DNA of 25,396 nucleotides, taken from NCBI GenBank assembly GCA_030612085.1, contig JAUWOM010000005.1, positions 1 to 25,396 on the forward strand. The letters are read 5' to 3'. Source of the DNA: Actinomycetes bacterium (GTDB lineage Bacteria; Actinomycetota; Humimicrobiia; JAHJRV01). A program made the position numbers and the translations under genes. The notes beneath the pieces were generated by a model that did no database searches, had not been told where the DNA came from, and was given only the letters and a program-made list of their open reading frames with translations. Positions 14,853-23,008 of this stretch are shown here, one piece after another. How positions within the stretch are numbered: the stretch's first letter is position 1; each line of letters begins with the position of its first letter.

Positions 14853-15869
14853 ATGAAATCCCTAAGAGCTTATATTATTACAAGGATATTTCTAACTATA
14901 CCAATGATTTTTATTTTAGTAACATTGGTATTTTTAATAGTAAGAATTATGCCCGGTGACCCTGTACGTGCTATGTTAAGACCAGGTGCACCACAGGAAT
15001 ATGTTGATGATATAAAACATAGCTTGGGACTTGATAAACCTCTTTATATACAATACTTTGAATATCTATATAATCTTCTAAGAGGTGATTTAGGTGAATC
15101 TTTGGCTCCTGTTCGTGGAAGACCTATAGCAAAGGATTTAAGAGAAAAATTTCCAGCAACACTTGAGCTTAGCATTTTATCAATGACAATGAGTATTCTT
15201 ATCGGTATATTTACTGGAGCTTATGCGGCCCATAAAAGAAGAAGTTTTGCTGACTATGGATTTAGACTCTACGGAATAATAATTTACACCATCCCAGTTT
15301 TTTGGCTTGGCCTGATGTTGCAGTTATTTTTTGGAGTATATTTAAAGTGGCTCCCCGTTTATGGAAGAATTGGAATAGGTTTAACTCCTGAAAAAATAAC
15401 GGGACTCTTTATATTAGATAGTATATTAACTGGCAATATGGTAGGTTTAGTAAGTGCAGTAAAGCATCTTATATTACCTTCTTTAACATTGGGGTTATAT
15501 ATTTCCGGAGTCTTTACCAGGTTAACAAGAACAAATATGTTGGATGTTTTAAGTCAGGATTTTATAACAGCAGCAAGAGCAAGAGGTCTCTCTGAAAGAG
15601 TTGTTGTTTATAAACATGCTTTAAAAAATGCACTTATTCCCATTATAACAATGATGGGTTTGCAATTCGCTCTCTTATTGGCTGGGGCAGTTTTAACAGA
15701 GACTACCTTTTCATGGCCCGGTTTGGGAAGATTCCTGGTTGATAGGATTTTATACCGTGATTTTCCATCAATACAGGGTAGCGTGGTTTTTATCGCAATT
15801 TTAGTAGCAGGTGTTAGCTTGCTTGTTGATATTCTTTATTCCTTTTTAGACCCAAGAATCAGATATTAA
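14853..15869 (+). CDS. ABC permease, DppB/OppB type
   Basis: This is the first inner-membrane channel subunit of the importer. It begins YIITRIFLTIPMIFILVTLVFLIVRIMPGDPV, the standard DppB opening, with LGLDKPLYIQYFEYL and RGDLGESL in the first external domain. About six membrane segments are visible. The EAA loop that contacts the ATPase is DFITAARARGLSERVVVYKHALKNALIPI (about 236-264). It ends with DILYSFLDPRIRY, as expected. Length 338 residues is typical. AAAAGGTAAT precedes ATG 14853. The next permease gene follows 81 bases later. Confidence 0.95.
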   Translation: MKSLRAYIITRIFLTIPMIFILVTLVFLIVRIMPGDPVRAMLRPGAPQEYVDDIKHSLGLDKPLYIQYFEYLYNLLRGDLGESLAPVRGRPIAKDLREKFPATLELSILSMTMSILIGIFTGAYAAHKRRSFADYGFRLYGIIIYTIPVFWLGLMLQLFFGVYLKWLPVYGRIGIGLTPEKITGLFILDSILTGNMVGLVSAVKHLILPSLTLGLYISGVFTRLTRTNMLDVLSQDFITAARARGLSERVVVYKHALKNALIPIITMMGLQFALLLAGAVLTETTFSWPGLGRFLVDRILYRDFPSIQGSVVFIAILVAGVSLLVDILYSFLDPRIRY

Positions 15870-15950
15870 CGAAATTTAGATGAAAAATAAAATATTTCTT
15901 CTTAGTTAAGTATATTGAGACAAGAATATAATTTATTGCAAGGAAATTAA

Positions 15951-16832
15951 ATGAAAAAAGAAGATAAATTCTTTTCACACAGATTATTCGGTTGGTTTAT
16001 AAAAAGCGCAAAATGGTATGGTTCTGAATTTTATATAACAACTACTGGTTCTGTTATTATATTGGTAATAATACTAATTACAATATTTGCTCCCATCATT
16101 GCGCCCTATAATCCAATTAAATTTGTGGGTAACACATTTTCTCCTCCCAATTCTGACTTTTATATGGGAACTGATAACTTGGGTAGAGATGTCTTTAGTA
16201 GAGTAATATATGGAGCAAGAGTAGTTCTTTCAATAGCATTTTTGTCCTCAATCTTTTCAGCATTGGTGGGGATACCACTTGGGCTTCTATCTGGTTTTAT
16301 TGGTGGAAAAATTGATAGGATACTTTCCCTTGTTATGGATAGCATATATTCATTTCCAGGACTTATATTAGCAATTGCTATGGCAGCACTATTGGGTCCT
16401 GGAGTTATTAATATTTCTATTGCAATAGCCTTTGTTTATATACCTACCTATTTTAGGATGTCTCGGGGACATACTCTTTCAATTAAAGAGGAGTTGTATG
16501 TAGAAGCTGCTAAAAGCTTGGGGGCAAAATCATCAACAATTTTAATAAAATATATTTTTCCAAATGTTATACAATCAATAGTCGTTGTTTTTTCACTTAA
16601 TATAGCTGATGCAATTTTAACTGCAGCTGGCCTTAGTTTCTTAGGTCTTGGAATTCCACCTCCAACTCCTGATTGGGGTATGGATTTAAGTCAGGGAAGG
16701 GCATTTTTACCAAGTGGTAGTTGGTGGATAATAACATTTCCAGGAATAATGATTTCTCTTACGACTTTGGGGTTCAGTATGATTGGAGAGGGTCTTAATG
16801 AAATATTGAACCCAAAAATTACTGAAAGATAA
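15951..16832 (+). CDS. ABC permease, DppC/OppC type
   Basis: This is the second channel subunit, pairing with the DppB-type protein. The N-terminal segment has one membrane helix (about 33-52), then the hallmark YMGTDNLGRDVFSRVIYGAR (71-90). The EAA loop is YVEAAKSLGAKSSTILIKYIFPN (183-205). The end PDWGMDLSQGR...WWIITFPGIMISLTTLGFSMIGEGLNEILNPK is characteristic. Length 293 residues is normal. The SD is CAAGGAAATTAA before ATG 15951. A dispersed repeat separates it from the first ATPase gene. Confidence 0.95.
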   Translation: MKKEDKFFSHRLFGWFIKSAKWYGSEFYITTTGSVIILVIILITIFAPIIAPYNPIKFVGNTFSPPNSDFYMGTDNLGRDVFSRVIYGARVVLSIAFLSSIFSALVGIPLGLLSGFIGGKIDRILSLVMDSIYSFPGLILAIAMAALLGPGVINISIAIAFVYIPTYFRMSRGHTLSIKEELYVEAAKSLGAKSSTILIKYIFPNVIQSIVVVFSLNIADAILTAAGLSFLGLGIPPPTPDWGMDLSQGRAFLPSGSWWIITFPGIMISLTTLGFSMIGEGLNEILNPKITER

Positions 16833-16850
16833 AAACAGATTTTAATAATA

Positions 16851-16914
16851 TGTCATTTCGAGAGTGCAAGATTCCTTATTTGTCATTGCGAGGGACAAAG
16901 TCACGAAGCAATCT
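16851..16914 (+). repeat. GTCATTGCGAG/GCAATCT repeat between permease and ATPase genes
   Basis: It reads TGTCATTTCGAGAGTGCAAGATTCC, then TGTCATTGCGAGGGACAAAGTCACGAAGCAATCT. The second unit pairs with the copy at 22310-22345, which lies in the opposite orientation. It occupies most of the 125-base gap inside the transporter operon and displaces any strong SD upstream of the next start. Confidence 0.85.
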
Positions 16915-16957
16915 AAAACTAATTGAAAAATGACTATCCATAAAAATAGATATTAAT

Positions 16958-17926
16958 ATGAATGAAAAAGATAAAACAATATTAAAAATAAAAGATTTAG
17001 AGGTTTTATATCCTGTTAGAATAGGTTTAGTTAAAGCTGTAGATAAGGTTGGACTTGAGCTCAAAAAAGGTCAGACACTTGGTTTAGTTGGAGAATCTGG
17101 CTGTGGAAAATCCACTCTTGGCTTTTCTATACTAAAACTTATACCCCCACCAGGTAAAATTGTTGGAGGAGAAATTATGTTTGATGGAGAGGATTTAGTT
17201 AAGAAGACGGAAAAAGAGATGACAAAGATTAGAGGAAAGAGAATATCCATGATTTTTCAGGATCCAATGACAAGTCTAAATCCTTTGATGAGAATTGGTG
17301 ATCATATAGTTGAAACTATTTTAACTCATAAAAAAGAATTAAGTAAAAAGGATGCTCGAAAGAGAGCTGAGGATTTAGTAGATAGACTTGGAATCTCAAA
17401 AACAAGATTAAATGATTATCCTCACCAATTTTCTGGTGGTATGAGACAAAGAGCAATGATGAGTTTAGCATTAGCACTAAATTCTGATTTGATTATTGCT
17501 GATGAACCTACTACATCATTAGATGTTATTGTAGAAGCTCAGATATTAGATTTGTTAAAAGAACTTAGAAGTTTATATAAATTAACAATAATATTAATCA
17601 CTCATAATATGGGTGTTGTTTCTGAGCTTGTAGACAGAATTGCAATTATGTATGCCGGAAGGATTGTAGAGATTGCAGATTGTTTTCCTCTTTTTGAAAA
17701 ACCATTTCATCCATATACAATTGGACTCTTAAAATCTATACCAAATATAAGTCTCGAGAAGCAAGAATTAGAGATAATGCCGGGTTCACCTCCAGACTTA
17801 ATAAATCCCCCAACTGGATGTAGCTTTCATCCAAGATGTGTAAATACTATGAAAAAGTGTTCAGTGTACGTACCACCACTAAAGGGGGTAAAAGAAAATC
17901 ATCTTGTAAGATGTTGGCTATATTGA
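16958..17926 (+). CDS. ABC ATPase, DppD/OppD type
   Basis: This ATPase powers the importer. It has Walker A GESGCGKST (45-53), Q-loop Gln101 in IFQDPMTSLNP, the signature QFSGGMRQR (157-165), Walker B LIIADEPTTSLD (178-189) and H-loop His216. The C-terminal oligopeptide-transporter extension shows PGSPPDLINPPTGCSFHPRC, whose Cys residues match iron-sulfur-type sites reported in some family members. Length 322 residues is normal. No clear SD precedes ATG 16958; translation may depend on coupling or on weak signals, and the upstream repeat may have changed this region. Confidence 0.95.
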   Translation: MNEKDKTILKIKDLEVLYPVRIGLVKAVDKVGLELKKGQTLGLVGESGCGKSTLGFSILKLIPPPGKIVGGEIMFDGEDLVKKTEKEMTKIRGKRISMIFQDPMTSLNPLMRIGDHIVETILTHKKELSKKDARKRAEDLVDRLGISKTRLNDYPHQFSGGMRQRAMMSLALALNSDLIIADEPTTSLDVIVEAQILDLLKELRSLYKLTIILITHNMGVVSELVDRIAIMYAGRIVEIADCFPLFEKPFHPYTIGLLKSIPNISLEKQELEIMPGSPPDLINPPTGCSFHPRCVNTMKKCSVYVPPLKGVKENHLVRCWLY

Positions 17927-17960
17927 TTATAAATTTTAATACAAATTAATAAAAATAATT

Positions 17961-18944
17961 ATGACTAATAATTTAATTGAAGTAAAAAATTTAAAAAAAT
18001 ATTATCAAGTTCAGAAAGGTTTTGTAGAAACTCTCCTTGCTAGAAAAATAGACTTTATTAAAGCAGTAGATAAAATTAGTTTTAATATAAGAAAAGGAGA
18101 AGTTTTTGGGCTTGCTGGCGAAAGTGGGAGTGGAAAAACGACAACGGGAAGACTTATATTAGGATTAACTGAACCCACAGAAGGAAAAATATTTTTTGAT
18201 AATATTGATATCTCTTCATTGAGTCCTTCTGAAATGAGAAGTTTCAGAAAAAAAATGCAGATAATTTTTCAGGATCCATATGCCTCTTTAAATCCAAGGA
18301 TGAAAGTCGGAGATTCAATAGGTCATTCTCTTCTCATCCATAAAATCTGTAATGAAGCTGAGAAAAGGGAACTGGTTTTAGATATTATGACAAAAGTAGG
18401 ATTAACACCATCTAAAATTCTTTGTGAAAAATATCCTCATCAATTAAGTGGGGGACAAAGACAAAGAGCAGTTATCGCTAGAGCTTTAATATTACAACCA
18501 GAATTAATAGTAGCGGATGAACCAATTGCGATGGCTGATGTTTCAGTAAGGGCAACAATACTTAAGTTAATGATGGATTTAAAGAATGAATTTAATTTAA
18601 CATATCTTTTTATAACACATGATTTAGCAACAACAAAATATATTTGTGACAGGATAGCAATTATGTATCTTGGCAAGATATTTGAGATGGGAACAATTTA
18701 TGATGTTTATTCTAATCCAAAACATCCATACACAATTGCATTGCTCTCTGCTGTTCCTGTTCCTGATCCTAAAGCAAGAAGGAAACACTTAATTCCTCGA
18801 GGTGAGATTCCAAGTCCTATTAATCCACCACCAGGGTGTAGATTTCATCCAAGATGTCCAAAAGTTATGGATATCTGTAGTAAAAAAGAACCTGAACTAA
18901 TTGATACTGGAAACAAACATCTTGTTGCCTGCCATTTAAAATAA
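17961..18944 (+). CDS. ABC ATPase, DppF/OppF type
   Basis: This is the second ATPase, expected to form a heterodimer with the DppD-type protein. It shows Walker A GESGSGKTT (53-61), Q-loop Gln104 in IFQDPYASLNP, the signature LSGGQRQR (162-169), Walker B LIVADEP (182-188) and H-loop His220. After Walker B it reads IAMADVS where the family usually has (V/I)SxxDVS, so the D-loop Ser is Ala. The C-terminal extension has PPPGCRFHPRCP. Length 327 residues is normal. ATG 17961 has no obvious SD and lies 34 bases after the previous stop. Confidence 0.95.
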   Translation: MTNNLIEVKNLKKYYQVQKGFVETLLARKIDFIKAVDKISFNIRKGEVFGLAGESGSGKTTTGRLILGLTEPTEGKIFFDNIDISSLSPSEMRSFRKKMQIIFQDPYASLNPRMKVGDSIGHSLLIHKICNEAEKRELVLDIMTKVGLTPSKILCEKYPHQLSGGQRQRAVIARALILQPELIVADEPIAMADVSVRATILKLMMDLKNEFNLTYLFITHDLATTKYICDRIAIMYLGKIFEMGTIYDVYSNPKHPYTIALLSAVPVPDPKARRKHLIPRGEIPSPINPPPGCRFHPRCPKVMDICSKKEPELIDTGNKHLVACHLK

Positions 18945-18983
18945 CTATTTAATTTAAGATCCAGTTTTACATAAAAAATAAAT

Positions 18984-19060
18984 ATGTAGGGTAAGGCTTT
19001 GGCCTTGCAAATAAATTCAAAATTAAATTATAAACGCAACCCTAAAGGGTTGCCCTACAT
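18984..19060 (-). repeat. ATGTAGGG-ended double-hairpin repeat, 77 bp, inverted copy
   Basis: Perfect 8-base terminal inverted repeats ATGTAGGG and CCCTACAT enclose two hairpins, AAGGC-TTTG-GCCTT and GCAACCC-TAAA-GGGTTGC, joined by an AT linker. Reversed, it aligns with the element at 9794-9850, with a longer linker. Confidence 0.78.
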
Positions 19061-19219
19061 AAAATATAAATATTAATTTATGTTGATATTAAATTTTTAA
19101 TTATTTCTTTTAAAGGAATTAAAATTTTATTAAATTGTAAATTTATATTATTAATAATACATATACATAACCTTGCTAAAAATAACAAAGATAATAAAAC
19201 ATTATCTATGGAAAGGAGG

Positions 19220-19255
19220 ATGGCTCTCACCCCTTCAATTAATAAGGGATTTTGA
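19220..19255 (+). promoter_or_regulatory. Possible leader ORF with strong SD before the permuted iPGM gene
   Basis: ATG GCT CTC ... GGA TTT TGA encodes 11 residues (MALTPSINKGF). It directly abuts AAAGGAGG and is in the same frame as the next gene, separated by TGA and five codons. The downstream ATG at 19271 has no SD of its own, so reinitiation is possible. The spacing from SD to this ATG is too short for efficient initiation, so this is tentative. Confidence 0.25.
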
Positions 19256-19270
19256 AGCCTTCATTTTATA

Positions 19271-20875
19271 ATGAATAACGTATCAAGAGGTGAAGCTTTA
19301 ATAGTAAAAACTATAAAGGATATGTATCAGGAAGGGCAAACTGACTATTTTTTAGATCCTATTGTTCTTATTGATGATGAAAGAAAGCCTGTTGGGACAA
19401 TTAAAGATGGTGATTCTGTTATTTTCTGCTGTCGCCGTGGTGAGAGAGAGATTCAATTGACAAGAGCATTTGTGGATCCATCTTTTAATAAATTCCCAGT
19501 GGTAAATTTTAAAAATCTTAATTTCGTAACAATGACCTTATATCATAAGATGCTCAAAGATTTACCAGTTTCTATTGCATTTCCACCTCTTGAAAAAATC
19601 AAGGGTACTATGGGTGAGATAATCAGTGAACATGGGCTATCTCAGCTTCGTATTGCTGAGTCAGAAAAATTTGCTCATGTTACATTCTTTCTTAATGGCG
19701 GTAACAATGAACCTTTCCCAGGTGAAGATGGTGTTAAGGTCCCTTCACCTAAGGGAGTGCTTTTTGATCTTGTTCCAGAATTAAGTAGTGCACAAGTGAC
19801 TGAAGAGGTTTTAAAAGGTTTAAATAAAAATAAATATGCACTGATTGCTGTTAATTTCGCAAATGGCGATGTTATTGGACATATAGATAATTTAGATGCA
19901 AAAATTAAATGTGCTGAGGCACTGGACAAATGCCTCGAGCAAGTTATAGAGGGTACTCAATCAATAGGATATATTACCATTATAACAGCAGATCATGGTG
20001 TTCTTGAAATAGCAGTTAAAGATGACGGTACTCCAAATGTTAAGCATACTGACAGTCCTGTGCCTTTTATCTTAGTACTTCCTGATGAAGAGATGAGTGT
20101 TGATTTTTCTTTGAGAGAAGGTGGGTCTTTAGCGGATGTAGCTCCTACTATTCTTCAGATTATGGGATTACCAAAGTCAGAATTTATGAATGGTAAGAGT
20201 TTATTACAAAACTATCCCGATATTAATAAGAATAGTAAAAAGAAAGTACTTCTTGTAGTCCTAGATGGTTGGGGAATTGGTAAAAATGACGAAACAAATC
20301 CTATCTTTTTGGCTAACACACCATTTTGGGATCAATTAATTTGTAAATATCCCTTTACCCAACTAAAGGCTGCTGGAAGAGCCGTAGGTCTTTTGGAAGG
20401 AAAACCAGGAAATTCAGAAGCTGGTCATATAAATATCGGAGCTGGTCGTGTGATTGTTCAAGATGATGCAAGAATTGATATTGCTATTGAAAATGGTACA
20501 TTTCATAGAAACCCAGCTTTTATTGAAGCAATAGACTCTGCCAAGAAGCATAATAGCTCCCTTCATTTAATAGCTTTACTTTCTAAAAAAAGTTCTCATG
20601 GAAGCATGACCTATCCTCTTGAGTTATTGAAACTTGCTAAAAATAGGGGTCTAAAGAAAGTGAATGTACACATTATATTTGATGGAAGAAGCATACAACC
20701 AGGAAGCGCTCCAATGTTTCTGAAAGAGTTTGCAAAGGAAATGGATAAAATCTCTATAGGTAGGATTGTTTCAGGCGTTGGCAGAGGAATAGCACTTGAT
20801 AGAGACAGGAATTACAATAAGACTAAGAAGGCTTATGACTCTCTTGTATTTGGAAAGGGTAGATTCACTAATTAA
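19271..20875 (+). CDS. Circularly permuted cofactor-independent phosphoglycerate mutase-like protein
   Basis: iPGM interconverts 3- and 2-phosphoglycerate through a phosphoserine. Here the segment order is changed. Residues 1-312 match the usual C-terminal part: TDYFLDPIVL, PVGTIKDGDSVIF, QLTRAF, SEKFAHVTFFLNGG, NFANGDVIGH, ITADHG, KHTDSPVPF, LREGGSLADVAPT, MNGKSLL. After a linker of about 10 residues, 323-534 match the usual N-terminal part: KKVLLVVLDGWGI, NPIFLANTPFWDQL, GNSEAGHINIGAGR, DGR, RIVSGVGR, ALDRDRN, KAYDSLVFGKG. Metal-site residues Asp200, His204, Asp241, His242, His259, Asp332 and Ser382 are present, as are His443, Arg473, Arg505 and Arg511. Changes include DGGVHSH to KKSSHGS, DGRD to DGRS and one added residue near Arg55. 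ATG 19271 lacks an SD; an in-frame TGA lies at 19253. Confidence 0.9.
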   Translation: MNNVSRGEALIVKTIKDMYQEGQTDYFLDPIVLIDDERKPVGTIKDGDSVIFCCRRGEREIQLTRAFVDPSFNKFPVVNFKNLNFVTMTLYHKMLKDLPVSIAFPPLEKIKGTMGEIISEHGLSQLRIAESEKFAHVTFFLNGGNNEPFPGEDGVKVPSPKGVLFDLVPELSSAQVTEEVLKGLNKNKYALIAVNFANGDVIGHIDNLDAKIKCAEALDKCLEQVIEGTQSIGYITIITADHGVLEIAVKDDGTPNVKHTDSPVPFILVLPDEEMSVDFSLREGGSLADVAPTILQIMGLPKSEFMNGKSLLQNYPDINKNSKKKVLLVVLDGWGIGKNDETNPIFLANTPFWDQLICKYPFTQLKAAGRAVGLLEGKPGNSEAGHINIGAGRVIVQDDARIDIAIENGTFHRNPAFIEAIDSAKKHNSSLHLIALLSKKSSHGSMTYPLELLKLAKNRGLKKVNVHIIFDGRSIQPGSAPMFLKEFAKEMDKISIGRIVSGVGRGIALDRDRNYNKTKKAYDSLVFGKGRFTN

Positions 20876-21091
20876 CGTGATCATTTTATAAAAACTTCTC
20901 AAAAGCCTGTTTTTAATGAAGAGAATAGTATCACTTTAAAGACTTTTTCTATATCCTTATAAAACTTCGTGTTAAAATTGCAAGGAAAATTTAAATTCTT
21001 TTAAGTTAAGAGATGTAAAAATAGTTTAAAGTAATATTTACAACTGCATTTTTCCTCGAAATATTTTAATTTTTAGGGCAAGTTGAATTAA

Positions 21092-22303
21092 ATGCAAATA
21101 ATACTTTTTATTTTAATAATTGCTGTTTTAACTTTTCTGTTAATTAAAAAAGTAAACTTACAATTTGTATTTATATTGGGTTCTTTCCTCTTTGTCATTC
21201 TCTTTAAACGGAATGTCTCTCTTTTTATTGATGTACTCCTGATAACATTAAGAAACTCTAAGACCTGGCAATTAATTGGAGCTGTCTTATTAATGCTACT
21301 GTTCAATGACATTCTTAGAAAAACTGAAAGGTTACAACTACTTATAGACTCTCTAAAGGAACTATCAAAATCTGTTAAATTAATTTCAGCTATTATACCT
21401 GCACTTGTTGGTTTTCTTCCAATGTTGGGTGGTGCAATTATATCAGCTCCATTAGTAGAGGAGGTCCTTGACAATTGTGATGTAACAAATGAAAAGAAAA
21501 CGTTAATAAATTATTGGTATAGGCATGTATGGGAATACACCTTGCCTCTTTATCCAGGAATAATTCTTACAAGCGGGCTTTTAAACATTAATTTTTCAAC
21601 ACTAATTCTGTATAATATACCATTAACTTTACTTGCAATATCTGCTGGAGTTTTATTCTTATTTGATTTAAAAAGAAAAAATCCAAAGACTTTTTCCAAG
21701 AAGTCAAAAAAGAGAATTTTTTTAAATCTTTTTATTGGATTATCGCCAATATTAGCAGTTATTATTGGAGTTACTATTTTCAAAATTAATATCATAATAG
21801 TTTTAGCGATTGTCATTACTGCTTTATTGATTTTGTTTAAAGATTATATTCCAGAAATTCACAGAGACTTTGATTATAAGAAGTATTTATCTATGCTTGT
21901 ATTGGTTTTTGGATTAATGCTCTTTAAAGATTCATTTATTGAAAGTGGAGCTGTTAATATTCTGCCTGAATACCTAATCTCAAATAATGTTCCAAATATA
22001 ATCATTATTGCTTTAATTCCATTAGTTGCAGGATTAATGACTGGAATTACTCATGCAGCAGTAGGAATCTCTTTTCCAATTATCATGCCATTTTTGTTTC
22101 CTGAAACTGGAATTAATATGGGTAGTGTTGTTCTTGCTTTTATGGCAGGATTTGCTGGAGTATTATTGTCGCCTGTTCATGTTTGTTTGGCTATTACTAA
22201 AGATTATTTTAAAGCTGATTCAAAAAAGTTATATAAATTACTTTTTCCAGCAGTTTTAATAATGCTTGCGGGAGCATTTTCACTATATTTTCTATATCAA
22301 TAA
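21092..22303 (+). CDS. DUF401 family integral membrane protein
   Basis: This 403-residue, very hydrophobic protein has about ten predicted membrane segments. The family signatures are VGFLPMLGGAIISAPLVEEVL (106-126) and, after a charged turn, INYWYRHVWEYTLPLYPGIIL (139-159). A late segment reads LVAGLMTGITHAAVGISFPI, followed by LLSPVHVCLAITKDYF. DUF401 proteins resemble ion or organic-anion permeases of the gluconate/arsenite type, but the substrate is unknown. The start ATG 21092 has only a weak AGGGCAAG upstream. The 216-base gap after the iPGM-like gene holds a weak nested inverted repeat (GTGAT/ATCAC with TTCTC/GAGAA, about 20877-20935). Confidence 0.85.
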   Translation: MQIILFILIIAVLTFLLIKKVNLQFVFILGSFLFVILFKRNVSLFIDVLLITLRNSKTWQLIGAVLLMLLFNDILRKTERLQLLIDSLKELSKSVKLISAIIPALVGFLPMLGGAIISAPLVEEVLDNCDVTNEKKTLINYWYRHVWEYTLPLYPGIILTSGLLNINFSTLILYNIPLTLLAISAGVLFLFDLKRKNPKTFSKKSKKRIFLNLFIGLSPILAVIIGVTIFKINIIIVLAIVITALLILFKDYIPEIHRDFDYKKYLSMLVLVFGLMLFKDSFIESGAVNILPEYLISNNVPNIIIIALIPLVAGLMTGITHAAVGISFPIIMPFLFPETGINMGSVVLAFMAGFAGVLLSPVHVCLAITKDYFKADSKKLYKLLFPAVLIMLAGAFSLYFLYQ

Positions 22304-22309
22304 TTATTT

Positions 22310-22345
22310 GAGATTGCTTTGGGACTTTGTCCCTCGTAATGACAA
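22310..22345 (-). repeat. GTCATTGCGAG/GCAATCT repeat, third copy
   Basis: On the minus strand it reads ATTGTCATTACGAGGG, ACAAAGTCCCAAAG, CAATCTC. It closely matches the second unit at 16881-16914 in the opposite orientation. The inner GGGACTTTGTCCC (22321-22333 on the plus strand) is a hairpin. It starts 7 bases after the DUF401 stop and may act in transcript termination. Confidence 0.85.
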
Positions 22346-22411
22346 TCCTTCAAATTTATTATTTTTAACATTTGTTATTGTAACAACAAGATAGGTTGAG
22401 CAGGAGGAAAG

Positions 22412-22840
22412 ATGCATATTAGGAAAATGAAAAAAGAGGATTATGGGGAACTTATTGAGCTCTGGGAGAGAGCTGGATTAGACTATAAGCAATGTGGAAG
22501 AGATTCCAGAGAACATATATTGAAAGAATTAAGGGCTAATCCAGACCTTTTTCTTGTTGCAGAACAGGATGGAAAGATAGTAGGGTCAGTTTTAGCAACA
22601 TATGGTGGAAGAAAGGGTTGGTTAAATAGAGTTGCAGTGGATCCTGAGTTTCAAGGAAAGGGTTTAGGAAAGAAACTATGTCTTAAAGTAGAAAGTGTTC
22701 TTCGCAAAAGAGGTTGTATGATTTTTGCTATGCAAATTCATAATAGTAACAAAAGATCTAAAGAAATGGCTAAAGGTTTGGGTTACGAGGAAAGAAAAGA
22801 TATTATATATTTTCGCAAAAAGGACAATGACGATTTTTAA
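22412..22840 (+). CDS. GNAT-family N-acetyltransferase
   Basis: This 142-residue protein has the GNAT fold. It begins MHIRKMKKEDYGELIELWERAGL, then FLVAEQDGKIVGSVLATYGGRKGWLNRVAVDPEFQGKGLGKKLCLKVESVLRKRG. The acetyl-CoA pyrophosphate loop is Q81-GKGLG. The C-terminal SKEMAKGLGYEERKDIIYFRKK is typical. The opening resembles single-domain acetyltransferases of the RimI/YpeA type, but the acceptor (protein, antibiotic or metabolite) cannot be told. It has a very good SD (CAGGAGGAAAG) before ATG 22412. It is separated from DUF401 by a repeat and is probably independently transcribed. Confidence 0.93.
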   Translation: MHIRKMKKEDYGELIELWERAGLDYKQCGRDSREHILKELRANPDLFLVAEQDGKIVGSVLATYGGRKGWLNRVAVDPEFQGKGLGKKLCLKVESVLRKRGCMIFAMQIHNSNKRSKEMAKGLGYEERKDIIYFRKKDNDDF

Positions 22841-23008
22841 CAACAGGATATAATTAATTTAACATAGAATAATAACCTTTCAAAAAACTATTGAGCTTTT
22901 AAACATTTAAAGAAATTTATCTATATATAAATTATCATTAATCTACGTAAAATTTCTACATATAAATATAAAATTTAATTTTTCTTGCTCACTATAGCTA
23001 TAAAATTT

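Larger units (their letters stand above)
18945..19270. other. 326-bp spacer after the ABC operon
   Basis: No supported gene. It contains a 77-bp ATGTAGGG-family repeat (18984-19060), which may double as a terminator for the ABC operon. A long AT-rich stretch follows, then a strong SD (AAAGGAGG, 19212-19219) that abuts a very short frame (19220-19255) ending 15 bases before the next gene. No consensus promoter was found. Confidence 0.55.
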
